64,000 bases of DNA from Certhia americana (taxonomy: Eukaryota > Chordata > Aves > Passeriformes > Certhiidae), in NCBI GenBank assembly GCA_018697195.1, contig CM031866.1:10271796-10335795 (forward strand), written 5' to 3'. The notes beneath the pieces are model-generated. The model saw only the letters and a program-made list of their open reading frames with translations. It searched no databases and had not been told where the DNA came from. Numbering within the stretch: position 1 is the first letter of the stretch; each line of letters begins with the position of its first letter. A program made the position numbers and the translations under genes. This document shows positions 49,402-62,900 of the stretch, piece after piece.

Positions 49402-52400
49402 AAATTACTAAGCTGCACTGTGGCTCTGTTTTCTGAAGAGCAGTGTTATTGTTTGTGAAGCATTTCAAATGACTGATGTGTATGTTTATTACCACAGTGC
49501 CAGCAGCTTTGAGGCATTAATTTAGTGGGAAAATTAGAAAGCCACTACAAATACTTAAAAAATAATCACCTCTTCTTTTTTTGAAATTTCTCCTCAAAAT
49601 CAGTTCTGTATGGTAGTATTATGTTTCTCCATCTGAAGTTGTCTGAGAGCACAGGCAACTGGTTAAATTTAACTAGAATTTTAAACAGAATAACATTCAT
49701 GTGTTTTCCAGCTGTTTGTTCCCTTCAGAAAGAAAAGCACTGTGGGTGGATGCTGTATCAGGAAGGGAGTGAAGTAGTCACAAAACTGGAAAAAATGTGT
49801 GCTCTGAGTATTTGAAAAGAGATAATCTTCATTTACAATGCATTTTTGCAAACTATTCAGGACCTTCAGTTTAGAATTTGCTTGTGGTTGCATTCGTGCA
49901 AGAGAAAACTGTACATTTGAACATTACAAGCTGACTTGGAAGTGTCATAAATCATTTAAACATTACGTACAGGTAACATCTTTAATGCTTTACAATTCTA
50001 ATGTAGCTGTCAAACCTAGATTAGGGTCTTGTTTGTATTACAACCTTTAGCACTTTGGTCAGCAACATACATTATTCTCAACCTCCAGAAAAAACATGAA
50101 TGTTTGGTTTTGTTCTCTGTCTAGCCATAAAAAAGCCAATAGTACTGAGTTAATTGCTCCCGCCTGTATTCCTATTGCTTTACCCTAAGTTTACAGACAC
50201 TGAAATTGCTGTAGTCCAAATGCATATAAACTGAGCCAACTAACCGAAAAGTTATCTGTTTCACAGTTCTTGCTCAAATTAAATGGAAATTATGTCCATG
50301 CACAGATATTATGTGCTGATCTGGACCCTGAGGCAGAGATTGAAGACAATCCCTTAACTGCATATATGTATATGTGTATATGTGTTTTACACTAATCTCT
50401 TACTTTGGGCAAAAAAGCGTAACTTGAGTAATTTGTTTGCTCAGAAAAAAACATTGATGTACTCATGCTGGCTGATTTGAATACTCCTATTTTTGGGTGC
50501 CTGTAGCATTCTCACTAGTAGAGAGCAGCACAACCACAGGATGGTTTCTCTTCACCATCCAAAGTTACGGACAGGCAATGGAGAGGGGATATAAAGGCAC
50601 AGCTGGTGGCTGATCCCACCAACCCTGTCAGGGCATCGAGCAGACAAAGGGGGCACAGACCTCTGAGTTCAGTCAGGGGGCAGAGTCTGACAGCTCAGCC
50701 ACTGCCTGCCTGGGCCACTTCAGAGCTCAGTTCTGCTGCAGTTTTCTACTTGAGATTGAATGGTAGCTACTTATGAGAGAAAAAAAAAAATATTTTTGAT
50801 AGAAAGAAACTTTAATTATGAAAGCTTGAAAAGTCTCACCAGATTAGGAATCCAGATGAGGTGACTTCTAATACCCTTACCCAGGCATTTTAGAATAAAA
50901 CAGGATAAAAAGTTTGTCCTGTAAAATTTCTGTCTTCAGAAGCTTCCAAAAAGAGGCTTCACTTTTAGATTATCTCTGCTGAAAAAAGGTGTCCATAATT
51001 GCTTCTTCACATTTTATATCTGCGCATTGGAAGTACCAGGTGCCTTTTCCAAACCAATTTTTTGGGATTAAAATGACAGTAGCTGCAAATTTATTCAATA
51101 AACAAACTACAACTTTTTTTTTCTTCTTCTTTTTTTTTCAGCTGTTAGAATAAAACCGTCAGTACACTTGCTTAAATGTAGCTCATTTCTAACTCACAAA
51201 GGAGTCAAGAGCAACAGCAACTACATTAATCATTTGATTTCTTGGAAGAGGTCCTGCTTTCAAATGCACTTCCTTTGGCATTCTGGGAGTGCAATGTACT
51301 TTTCTGTGTCTCTATGGGTAGTGCAGAGATGATGAAGCACAGTTTTAATTTCTGTAGAGCACAACCTTTAAAATGATTCTCATTCCCATATAGCACTTCC
51401 AGCAAGAATAATTCAGAATGGCTTTAGGATCTTTCCCCTTCACACTGGATGAATATATCAGCCCTGAAGTTATGGTCATGGCCAAATGGCAGCTGACATG
51501 ATGAAGGTATGTACAAATTAATGAGTTTGATAGCAAATCTCCAATCCATAAATAGGAGAACACCCTGTCCTGTTGTGCTGAGGGACAAGTATCTGGTCTC
51601 TCTACCTATTTATCAATATCTTGTCTCTCAGAACTGTTCAGCAATTGGAGATGTTGCCCTTGGCACCTGCCTACGTGAATAACTGTGATATCTACAGCAT
51701 GAAAGAACTGAGAGATTATTATGGAGTGCACTGAACTCAACAATTCGAAATTGAATAAAAGGTTTTTTCCTAAACTAGACAGAATTAGAATGTGACTCAG
51801 GTGCACAAAGCTCAGAGACTAAAATCACTTCTGATTTAACTTCACTGAAGTTAGAAGCAAAACCAGTGATGTATTGGCCATATTCTTATATTTAGGGCCT
51901 CCTTAAGGTCTGTGTAGACATTTCTTCACTGCATTACTTCATTATACTAATTTTAGCTGCTTTCTCATTTTAGTATATCTGGTACCAGTTACAAGGACAG
52001 TAGCAGTGATCCCAAAACTTAGCAGATGCTCTGTTCAAGCCAGCCCTGGAGTCTGACCACCAGTTTAAATACATCTTTATTATAACACAAGATGCTGATA
52101 TTTGTTTACTAACTTATTATCCCAGCAGTTAGTAAACAAGATGCCACATGAATAATTAATAGTTTCCAAAAATCTCACAATTATAATCTAGTGGTACTTG
52201 CACTCCTCTGACTGCTGATCTGAGCATCTGCAGGTCAAATAGTTGTCAGAAATTAGCTAATTATATCCTTTCCCATGAGGACAAAAATCTTTAAATTTAA
52301 TTAAAAGACCTTAACTCCAGTCCTGTACATTAAGGTCTATTTCCCATTGGATTTTCTTCTGCGTGACTTACAGTGATAGACTTAACATTCATATTAGCAA

Positions 52401-53409
52401 TGACTCTCATCTGTGGGTCAGCTTCTTGCCCAGCATTGGCTGAAAGATAATTTGATCAAATGACTCTTTGTCATCAACTCATCTTGCTACTTTACTTTCA
52501 CCACAAAAAATAAAACAAAAATAAAATAAAATAAAACCACCAATAAACCACATGAATGTTACAGCTTATTTTGTGCCAGTAGGTCTCATACTCCAGGTAG
52601 CAAGCAAAAGATTCATTCATAACATTTGGTTTGATATATTAATCAACGTAGTTGCGAAGGTCCAAAAAAATTATGAAAGGAGTGAAAATGTTAAGCAAGA
52701 GGCACACCTAGAGTTGATTTGGCCATGTAGAGAAGGTTGAGCTAAAAGAGATTATGAAACCAAAATACTCCTCCTACTACTTCATTGGTTTTCAAAGGAA
52801 GGAATAAATAAATTACCTCAGCATTTTCACCACATTGAAGAATCCTATAAATCTATATATTTTTTGCTTTGGTGTAAACATGCATTAATTATTAAAAGTA
52901 TGTTTAGCACTATTGATTCTTTGCCAAGAAGACAGATTTATTACAAATATCCAGATATTAGCAGAAAAGAAGAATTTAAGATGGCTCTGTTATATCCACA
53001 TTTACTATAATATCTGGATTAGGATATCTAAAAAGGCACAATTTTCCTGCAGTTCACTGTAATGTCTCTAAATTGGTTATACTATTGTTACAGAGCAGAG
53101 ATTCACCCAGGATTCTTAACTATCAGATTTCTCTTTTTTAGGGCTATTAGACTGCTATAAGTTGTTTTACATTGTTCAAAACTGACAGCTAGCATTATAT
53201 AATTGATAACAATAACAGAATGCAATTTAGCCTTATCAACAGTTTTGCTCTTCAGATCTCTACAAACTCAGATTAAAGCAGACACTTTTGACACAGAAGT
53301 AATAGAATGTTTCTCTTCAAAACTCCTTATGGAAAAAGGAAACCTTCATAACAACTCTCTTCTGTTAAGAACTTAGTAATTTAAAACCAAACAAACCTTA
53401 AAACTTGGT
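49402..53409. other. AT-rich non-coding stretch
   Basis: No coding exon is recognised. There is an A10 run near 50,780, T-rich runs near 51,113-51,140 and an AAAAT pentanucleotide run at about 52,505-52,537. The part at 50,505-50,750 is less AT-rich and contains a TATAAA box (separate entry). Confidence 0.5.
50590..50595 (+). promoter_or_regulatory. TATA-box-like motif in a GC-richer patch
   Basis: TATAAA follows GAGAGGGGA and precedes GGCACAGCTGG, a GC-flanked setting like that of true TATA boxes, inside a roughly 240-base patch richer in GC than its surroundings. A start site near 50,620 would be expected if it works. No downstream open frame or splice donor supports a gene, so confidence is low. 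Confidence 0.15.
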
Positions 53410-53462
53410 TTAAAAAACAAGAGAGAAAGGAGAAGACGAAGGGAGCAGAGGGAAAGAGATGA

Positions 53463-53491
53463 GGGAGGGGAGGGGAGGGGGAGGGGAGGGG
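53463..53491 (+). other. Potential G-quadruplex tract
   Basis: Five or more G runs of three to five are separated by single A bases, which exceeds the four-tract, short-loop rule for quadruplex formation. It is part of the purine satellite block. Confidence 0.8.
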
Positions 53492-53830
53492 ATGATGAGG
53501 TAGGAGGGGAGGGGAGGAATTCGGGAGAGTTGCGAGGAGAGTTCGAGGAGAGCAGATTCTAGGAAGTTCGAGGAGAGTTCTAGGAGAGTTTCCAGAAGAG
53601 TTCGCGGAGAGATAGTTCGAGGGAGAGTTCGAGGCGAGTTTCGAGGAAGTTCCAGGAGAGTTGCGAGGAGAGTTCGAGGAAGATTTCGAGGAGAGAGAAG
53701 TTCGGGAGAGTTCGAGGAGGAGAAGTTTCGAGGAGAGTTCGGTAGAGTTTCGAGGAGCAGGAGAGGAGAGGAGAGGAGAGTACGAGGAGAGGAGCGGAGA
53801 AGGAGATGAGATGAGAGAGAGGATAGGAGA

Positions 53831-53863
53831 NNNNNNNNNNNNNNNNNNNNNNNNNNNNNNNNN
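53831..53863. other. Assembly gap (33 N)
   Basis: There are 33 undetermined bases inside the GAGGA pentanucleotide run. The true length is unknown; gaps in such arrays commonly hide more repeat. Confidence 1.
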
Positions 53864-53910
53864 GAGAGGAGAGGAGAGGAGAGGAGAGGAGAGGAGAGGA
53901 GAGGAGAATC

Positions 53911-56900
53911 CTTGAAAATGTTCATAGGAAACACTGCTTCCTAACCAGATGCACTTAAAAGGAACCTGTGGAAAAGTAAAAGTAGTCCTCTTCCTCAATA
54001 AGGAGAGCAGATGCTACACCCTGGATGATCCATTTTGAATTTTAAAAAATGATTGAATCTTGGATGCCATTGTCTGAACCACTTATTCCTCACCTAAGCC
54101 TGTGTGTAGCAAGATTTGTGCAAGGTGCTGAGTCACAGAAAAGGCTCAACACAGAGAATTAAATACCAGCAATCCTGGCTCTCCAAAACAATCTCCTTTC
54201 AGGCAGGTTAGGAGGTCTTTTTCTGCTGCCTTCTGCTATTGAAGATCAGTAAAAAACTCGTTTGATCTAACAAAAGGGGACAAAGATTTCTGTCAAACAA
54301 GCACCCTTTGGTCTACTGGGTCTACTGACATTCTTTCAGCTGACAGGCAGGAAGAATTCAACTATGTACAGTCCAGCAGTGCTCCTTAAACTTCTACTAC
54401 TGTGCTACTTTGTAGAGAAAGCTGAGGGATATCAATTTTTTATCACAGGGCCTTCACCTTAAAGACAAAATGACATGGCATAGTAGAAAAGTTCAGAAGC
54501 ACAATGGAAAGAATACTGAAAGAATAAGAGAAACCACAGTAAAAAGACTGATTTTCGCCAGGTGGAGGCAACAGTGTGATTAATAATGGAAAGGGAGAAG
54601 GGGGCTCCCCACCTTCTCTGACTCACAGGATGGACACTTTGATCTGAGTCACTCCTGGTGTGAGGCTGAACACCAGGGAGAAAATCATACCATAAATCTT
54701 AATATCATAGCCTGTTATGATGCTGACTAATTTATTCTAGATTGAAGACAAGGAGTTATAAAAACAAATTTATGGCCACTGTATTTATTATAATTAATTT
54801 CCCCCACAGTGAAAGCATAGTGATTTGGAAAAACACTACCTTTCTAGAAGTACCTTTTTTAACAGCCCATTGCTGCCTTAAGGCTGGCTACATCCAACAG
54901 TTAGGCAGTAAAGAGAGCAGAGTTCTTGTCCTCAGGAAAGGAGTGATTTCATCAGTCACAGCAAATCCAGATGACTCAATATCCCAGAAGGTCTTTTCTT
55001 TCTTTTAAATATCCATTTTACCCACATACAGATAAGACTGGATGTAAAAGCAAGACTGATATCCAAAACTGCTTGTTTATGTTTAAAAGGATAAAATAGA
55101 ATCTGTTTCTTCAGCAAGTGTGTGCCTGCACCAAACCAACCTGGCACAGGAATACTGATTTCCCTGCTAAGCCCCTCTGATCTCAGGTCCTGAATAATCT
55201 CTATATTCAAATAAATGGTGATTACTGCTGAGTCTTACTGGCATCAGTACCAGCTCTGATTCTGATAAGAGAGAAAAGCGAGTATCTCACAGTGCTTGGG
55301 GAGCTGAGGAGAATAAAGTTACAGAACTTTTGTGCATTATTTTAGTTTTTAGTTTCCAATAACCTTGATTCTGTTTCTCCCTTCTGCTGCTCAAAAGCAC
55401 ACTCCTCAAGATATGAGTGCTTTCTAAGCAAGAAGTTGTGGACCAAAAAAACCAGAGAAAAGTTTTTAAAATAATCTTCAGACTGGCAGCTCCTTCCTAA
55501 CAAGAGGCAGGATTGTGCTGCAGCTAATATTTCTGTTGAAATACATTGAGATACTGATATACTGAGAAAATACATTGCTATTTGTTCTAACATTATATGT
55601 AAATGACTATACAAAAAACCACAAAGCACTTAAATAACTGTTAAGTTATACTTAACATGTGGATTGGCTTGTAGCATTTTCTCTCCATAATCTATAGCTT
55701 TTGTTTTTCTTCTAAAATGGTGACAATTTCTGGTCTGTAAATGTAATTTTAATCTAGTCTTTGCAGACAGAGTCAAAGAGGTAGCTCCCTGTAATTACTT
55801 CCTCAATCACTCCCTATGAACGAAGCACTCCAGGCAATGCTAAAAGTCCTTTTGATCACTGGAAATACCATAAATTTTAAAACAAGATAGTATTAGGCTG
55901 CCAGATTTATAACTAATTTCCCAATAATTCCATTTCCTAGTAATTTTCAAATTGTGCTTACATGAAGAAACTCCAAAGTATTGGGATTTTATAAGAAGCA
56001 GAAAAGTAATGTACTTTAGGAATTATATAAAAACTGCTTTACATTAAATTATTACTGTGTCCCAGCTATACATTTTTGCAGTGGAAAGAACAGGGTCCAA
56101 CAAATGTGACAGGAAGCAACCAAAACAGCAGGATCCTGGCAAGCCTGAAAAATGCCCAAACCAGCAAACACAAAATAATTTAGATCTGATGATCACTGGC
56201 CGAAAGTAACACCTAAATTCAGAGCCTTGATCTTTCTACCAGCATCAGTCCCCCAGTGCCTGAGGCAGACTGCATCACAATCCAAATGATACAAACCAAC
56301 CCTATGGAAATCATACTTCAAATAGATGCCAATCCACAAATTTCTAGGACTATGAAGTGTTGGTTAGAAAAGAAGTTCCCAGATGTCCCAAGAAAGTAAT
56401 TTGAACCAATTAATTCTGCGATAAATCTTTGGCCTCAGTAAACAATAAAGATCAGTCCTTACTGTCTTTAGTTAAGTAATCAACAGCTATCATCCCAGTT
56501 TTTTTGGGTTGAATTTCATCTCAAAGATATGACTTCCACTCTAAGTATTGTACCACAGCATTTCCAGCTTGTTTCCTTGCCTTGAATCTAATACTAACAT
56601 ATGTTCAGTAAAGAAATAAACACCAAACAGAAGAAATTAAAAAGAACAAATAGATCCCAGCCAGTTTTTCTCTTATTACTGTGATGTACTTTTTAATCCA
56701 ATATAGAAAAGACTATTGGCTATGCTTAAAGGTTACTAAATAGCAAAATGTTACTAAAAAGTGCAAAAGAATTTAAAATTAGGAAAAATCCACACTGCAG
56801 GTGTAAATTTTATTCTAATCTAGGTAAGAGAGAAATATCTGCTGTGTATACAGATTTGTGAGTCAGGAACTGGACTGCAAGACAGTTCTATTCTCCACCT

Positions 56901-59900
56901 AGTTGAAGCCAATTAATTTCCAGCTCCATTTTGCTGTTAATTAGTGCTGTTCAGAGTCCAAGCTTTCCCAGGCACAGATTGCTAGTAACCAAGTGATCAT
57001 GTAAATGAGGCACTGTTATTAATGCTGCTAGTTAGGTTGGAACAAAAATAACAGCAGTTTGCAACTTTTTGTTTTTAATAAAACCTTAGTAGAAGAAAAA
57101 GTGAAATCATCCTGTCTCAAATGGCAGGACACTGCCAGTTTTCCTACCTGTAGTAACTGCGAATCTGTTTTCACTAAAAACAAGCAAAACCCATATTTTT
57201 TGTAGTGAGTCAATGATGCAAACAATTAATTAATCCCTTCCCAAGGCAGGTGTTTGTCTTTCTATAAAGAGAAAATCAGAAGTTTCATGTTTCTTACCAA
57301 GTTACTTTGTGAATGAAAAAAGGTAGAGAGCTGCAATACCAAATAAATATCCTTCTATTTGGACACAAAGCCAACCAACAATGCACTGACCTCAAAAGTA
57401 CTGCATTATAATAGCATTTTTTTCTGTCAAAGAACAATGGGTTTACCTACAGACCTTTGTATTAGGAGATAGCCCTGGTTATTCTGTGCTGTCTGAGGGT
57501 AAGCACTGGCCATTACAGTTAATGAGAGAGACAATTCTCTCTGAGCACAAATAAAGTTTGACTGCTATACTATGGAAAGGAAGCCTGAAGTTTGGTATCT
57601 TTCAGAAACATACGTCAGTTCAATTGTGCCAATTTGTGTTTGGATTTTTTCCCTGTCTTTCCCAAATAAAATGCCTCATGAGACATAAGCAAGCTGTGAC
57701 CAACTATCCCCTCTTTATTAATTTGATCTCAGGATGAGTCTTTGCCATTGGGCTTCCTTAAAATTTCCTTTGAATTCAGAGAGTGAAGGGTGACTGCTGA
57801 TCTTATGGACTGCAGAGGAGGCTGTAGAGAATATTCAAAGTATTTGATTTGTTTACCTCATCTGCTCTTTGTTTAATTGTTAGCCAAGATGACACAGCTT
57901 TTAAAGTCAATACCTTAAAGAGCAATTTCAGGTACTGCTCCTCTCACATTATCCCCTGACATTTTAAAAAGCTTTTTCTCTTCACTATTGCCATATTAAA
58001 AGGCTAACTGAATGAATTCCAATGAGGGCCACTTGTTCAAACAAATGGGAGAGAATTCAAATGTTAGATATTGTAGAACACCTCTGAGGAGGGTCAAAGA
58101 CATGAAAAAAGTTGCAAAATTTGACAAATATTTTTCCACTGGATGATACTCAGTTGAGACATCTTACACATCAGTGTCTGTAAAAAGCATAACATTGAAG
58201 TCAACAGTTCCTTTTCTTGTCTGGATTCATTAAAAGTGTTCACATTTTTGTTGTTTGACCTCTAGAAAAGAGGATTCAAGGTAAGATTCCTTTTCTACTC
58301 TAAGGCAATAGCTTCACTTTTCTAGTTGGAAAGGGAAAAGAAAATCTACTGTGTATTTACGTGTCAGAAGTCACCATTTTTTCACCAAAAGGAAAATAAG
58401 AGAGGAAAAGAGGTGACCAGCACCTGAAAATTTTTTATTTTCTCTCCAAAGAAAGACAGAGAGTTCTAAATACTCATTTTCCAAGGGCAGTATAAAATCT
58501 TGATTAACTCAAGTCAAATCCAAGAAACTGAATGAGGATTTTAAGATTCTCCTCAGCAAAGTTATTGCAGGAGGCCATGACAAAGCAAACTGATTCATAA
58601 GGAGATCAAATATCAGCTGTGCTTTTACAGACTCTCAAAGTTCATATATAAGATGGGAAAAAATCAGCTGAATTTCAATGCAAGGACTTTTTGTGCATTT
58701 TCCCATATCCAGCCTCTCAAAGCCTGTAGGACCGATTCTCTCTGAGCCATTCATCTACTTTTGTTTTACATCTGTCTTAATGGAAGAAAGCATCTAACAC
58801 CAAGACTTTTATAAATAGCAGCACTTAAATCCAAGAAAAGCACAATTCACAGTGCTGTACTCAATGAAAATATTCCTCTAAGGCTTTGTAACCTGTGTGT
58901 AAAACTGTGTTTCAGGCTGAAATCTGGCATGTGTGGATTTCATGAGAATGGAAATCTGTGGTTCGTTAAGAGGACAATTAGATGAAACAAGTAGTGGGTG
59001 TCTGCTTACCCAGACAGAAACACCAGCTTTGCAAGTTAACATTTTTTTGCTAAATGATTACTGTCTAGCATGTGCAATATCCATTAATAGAAATTGAGTT
59101 CATATTCACGTGGAAGGCAATAGCCCCAGGCACACGATTAATGAACAGAGGAAGAGAGGGCTCTAGGCTTGGACTAAGTAGCACTTCCACTCATGAAACA
59201 GGAGAATTTCTGAAATAAAAATGTTTCAAAAGTAATTGCCAATATCTGAATATGGCTTGCTGAAATGAAACCACAAGGCAAACTACAGAAGGGGCACAGT
59301 TGCTCAAAATTACTGCTGATTAAAACCCTAGCATGCTGTTCAGATACTGAGAATAACTATATATTTACAGTGCTGAAGACTATAAAGGTCTAGGGAATAA
59401 GAAAACAAAGCATTCAGATCATATTCCCAGGTGTTTCTCTAAAGTTACTTCCTCTTTACTGCAGCTGGAATAGTGCAAAGGGATGTAACAGCAACCAGTT
59501 CACCACCTGTTTGCAGAAGCTTTTGCACTATTAACTGGAATAGTTCTTCAGTAACCTTAATCTCTACCACAAGGTACATTGTCCTTTTTATATTATTTTA
59601 TGTTTTTATTTCTCTGTGCCTTAAAAGAGTTAATAAACTAACAAGCACAGTAGATGCATATGAGTTGTTAAACTTCCTACTAACTGTAACAAAAGGAAAA
59701 AAACTGCATATTAGTATCAGAAGCATGAGTGATAGACACAGAGTTATGTATGTAAATAACATTCTACCAGAGAAGAGAAAGCATCAGTCGCAATTTCATA
59801 TTCCTTTTCTTTTAATTGCACAGACAATACTAAAGAGAGATTTTGAAGTCTTTATTTTATTTCTATTTCTAAGATTCTCCCAAAAGCTCTTTTTTTCTAC

Positions 59901-62900
59901 ATGCCCTTGTAGATGACACTGGAATAATAATAACAATTATAATCCCTTCATTCTGCACCTCTAGCATGGTTGGAGTCCAGTCCTTCAATTCCCAAGGAAT
60001 CCCACTGAGAAGAATACAAGTATTTAAGACTAGAAGCACTATTCAGCTTTCTGCTATTGTATCAACCAAAGACAAGACTGGATCTTTAGGCCTTAAATGA
60101 ATGGTCTAATTTCTGTTCAGGGGTGTTTTTAAGAACAGAACTCCTTTGGTATGTACTCTCCACAGTGAGAGACATCATGCAGTGTTGATATTAACACTAA
60201 ATGAAGAATACCTTCTTCTCCAGGGTCCATCAGGTGGCATTTAACACACTATGAAACTTTATTATCTCTCCCCAGAAAGGAAAATAGAGTCAAGCCTGTC
60301 AGGTCTGCTTGCCATGGTCTCCAACTGCAGTTGGAGTGTTGAGTGGAAGGAGCAGGGAATGGCACTTGGAGCTCTTAGGAATACTCCTGTTTTCTCACTG
60401 GATCCACAGTATCAAGGTGTGACCATCACTCCACAGCCTCACCAGTGCAGAGCTGATCCCCCCAGCACATCCCACACTTGACTGAGCACAGCCCAAAGTG
60501 CCTGAACCAGCTCCCAGGAGTGTGAGACTGGTGTCCCATCCCACCCACACCAAACCAAGTCCACTCAGGAGAAATCAAGCACACCCCCAAACACAAAGCC
60601 TGACAGGTACTCTGTGTGTAGCTGCCCTGCTCTGTGCCAAACCTGCCTCTGTCTCAGAGCTCTGCCCTGGCTGCTCTTGAATCAGAGTAAGACAAGATCA
60701 GAAGCTGCCAGCTGAGCTCTGACACAAGGCTCCTCTCCTCTTGGCATCCTCCATTTCTGAAGGTTAATAAAACAAATCCACTTATTATTTGATCATAATT
60801 AATCCTTAAAAGTGCTTTGTAAACACAACGAATTCATTAAGTAGCCTGTGCAATAGCATCAAAACACTGGTTTTAATTAATCACCTAAAACCCCACAGTT
60901 CATGCAGAGTTAAAGAAGCCTTTTTCATCTGCTAGGTGTACAAAAGAGGAGAGGAAGGAGAAAAAAAACAAGGTACAGATTAATTTCTCTGTGAGCATTC
61001 TATGCTAATTATGTAGTATTTTCAACCATTCAGTACAACTTCATACTAAAAAAACCCTCTTTTTTCACCTAAAGTGATTTATATTAACAAAATGACAGTC
61101 TCAGTCTTGGTTCCAAATTCTAATCTTACACCTCCACTAGTTGTATTTCACAGAGATTCAATGTCTCTAAAGGCTGCACCTGCAGGTGCCACCTGCCCGA
61201 CACAGGGCTCTGGCATCACCAAGCATCTGCAGAAGGAATCCCCACATTGGCAGATATTTAAATCATCCTGGTTTCCAGCTCAGGTCATCCCTTTCTTTAT
61301 GTGCATCTAATCAAACCCAACAGTCTTTCCTGGTTTACACTCTCAACTGCCTGTGTTTGGGATTTCACAGTGGTAGTATTTCACATCCAAGGGGGTGGAG
61401 ATGTTACTGTGATCTTGTTATGTGTAAGCCTGTTACATGTTTAAACTTCTGGGCATGAAAGAAGATTTGTTAATTGTTCATCAGTGTAACTCTGTCACAA
61501 AGCACAGTGGTGACCCCCTGACTCATGTTCAGGAGTTTAGAGCTTATCACCAGCAGGGCTCAGACACTCCGTCTCAGTATCCCAACACTGGGAAAGGAGA
61601 AGAGAGAAAGACTGGGTTGTATTTGCATTTTTCAATCTGCACTCTACATGCCAGATGAGAAAGGTCTGACTTCTCAGTCCAACTGTATGAAATTTGGTAT
61701 TCAAATGTGGATTTGTCTCCATGTGGTAAAAGTGAAGTACAGAGGTTGCCCATAACAGAGTTGGGCATCTTCCAGTACAGAAATGGAAGCAAGAGAAATG
61801 ATAAACAGCACAAGGATGACCTTAGGCTAACCCTGTACTTCCCTGATCACACAGGGAACACACAGTTGTGTATTTGCCTGTCCATCTGGTATAAATTAGA
61901 GAAACCTTGAGGCTCTGGTACTGACTGAGACCCCTCTACCCTCTCTACCTGTTATCATTGTACTTGCTGGTAAGTCCAACAGGAGGCATTGGATGTGGCC
62001 TGGGCAGACACAATGCAACCCTTAAGATCCACTGGAACTTAGGAATAATTTGCCCATTAAAACGTGCCTTGTGTACTTAGACTGCCCCACAACATGCAAA
62101 TTACAATGGAGACAGACACACAAGCTGGCACCTTGTGACACAAATTTAAGCATCGGTACCATTGACTTTTTATATTACTGTCTAGAGAGAACACATCAAA
62201 AAAAGAAATACAATTTTCTCTTTTCAATGTTTGCACTGGTATTTGAAAGAACACTAAAGTCATTAATGCAGCACAATTCCTTTTGAAGGCAATAGTTTTC
62301 TTTCTACTTTTTCTCATGGGCAAAAACTAAAATACTAACCTACAGTGTACACCTCTCTGGAATGAAATCCTGCACATATTCCTCCAGAGATTTACAGCAT
62401 ATACATGAAGAGTTACAAATGGTAAAAGGGAAAATGCACCTATATTTTCCTATACACGTTCAAATCTTTCCTTTAGAGACATTTAAATCCTCATAAATTG
62501 CCCCTTGCATATGAGGCTTTCTTTTTAAATCTTAAGCAAATTCCACTGCTTTTCTATTGCATACTGAAATAGCCAATCATGCTGAGGAGGTGACGTTAAG
62601 CTTGCCTGAGCTTGCGGCAATGGCTGAGAACATTTCATAATTCAGAAATGCCATAAAATCCTTCATCACAAAAATTCATTTTTTTTTAATCTCCAGAATT
62701 CTCTAGGATCTATCTAACATTAAACCCCCAAAACAAGAAACCAAAATCAGATATGTTCACCTCCCATTCGAGACTCCATCCTCATGTAGCTCTATAAAGC
62801 AAATATATTTGGGTTTTTTTCATTTCTTTGTTTGAAATCTATCCCAGTGTAAAATATACACACACATACATAACATCTATGAAACTTACCCCTTTCTCTT

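Larger units (their letters stand above)
53410..53910 (+). repeat. Purine-strand satellite block, CpG-dense core
   Basis: The plus strand is almost all G and A over about 500 bases. Three sub-blocks follow one another: a GGGGA-type run (about 53,461-53,515), a diverged 11-12 bp array around GAGTTCGAGGA (about 53,516-53,756), and a pentanucleotide GGAGA/GAGGA run on both sides of the gap (about 53,757-53,907). The middle array has about 18 CpG in 240 bp, very high for this window. Strand purine bias of this kind can form triplex DNA and is prone to polymerase and assembly error. Open frames through it are low-complexity artefacts. Confidence 0.95.

Noticed and set aside
53381..53998. Minus-strand 205-codon open frame, with a 174-codon frame in another register and a plus-strand frame
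   Set aside because: All run through the purine satellite and the N gap; the peptides are Ser/Leu/Pro or Glu/Arg low-complexity products of the repeat.
57032..57060. Sequence resembling a mariner terminal repeat (TTAGGTTGG...CAAAAATAA)
   Set aside because: About 23 of 30 positions fit the remembered Hsmar1/MADE1-type end, but no matching inverted end or TA duplication was found nearby.
59473..59916. Plus-strand 147-codon open frame with a hydrophobic stretch
   Set aside because: It starts with GTG, has no early ATG, and the hydrophobic segment is what T-rich sequence encodes; no supporting context.
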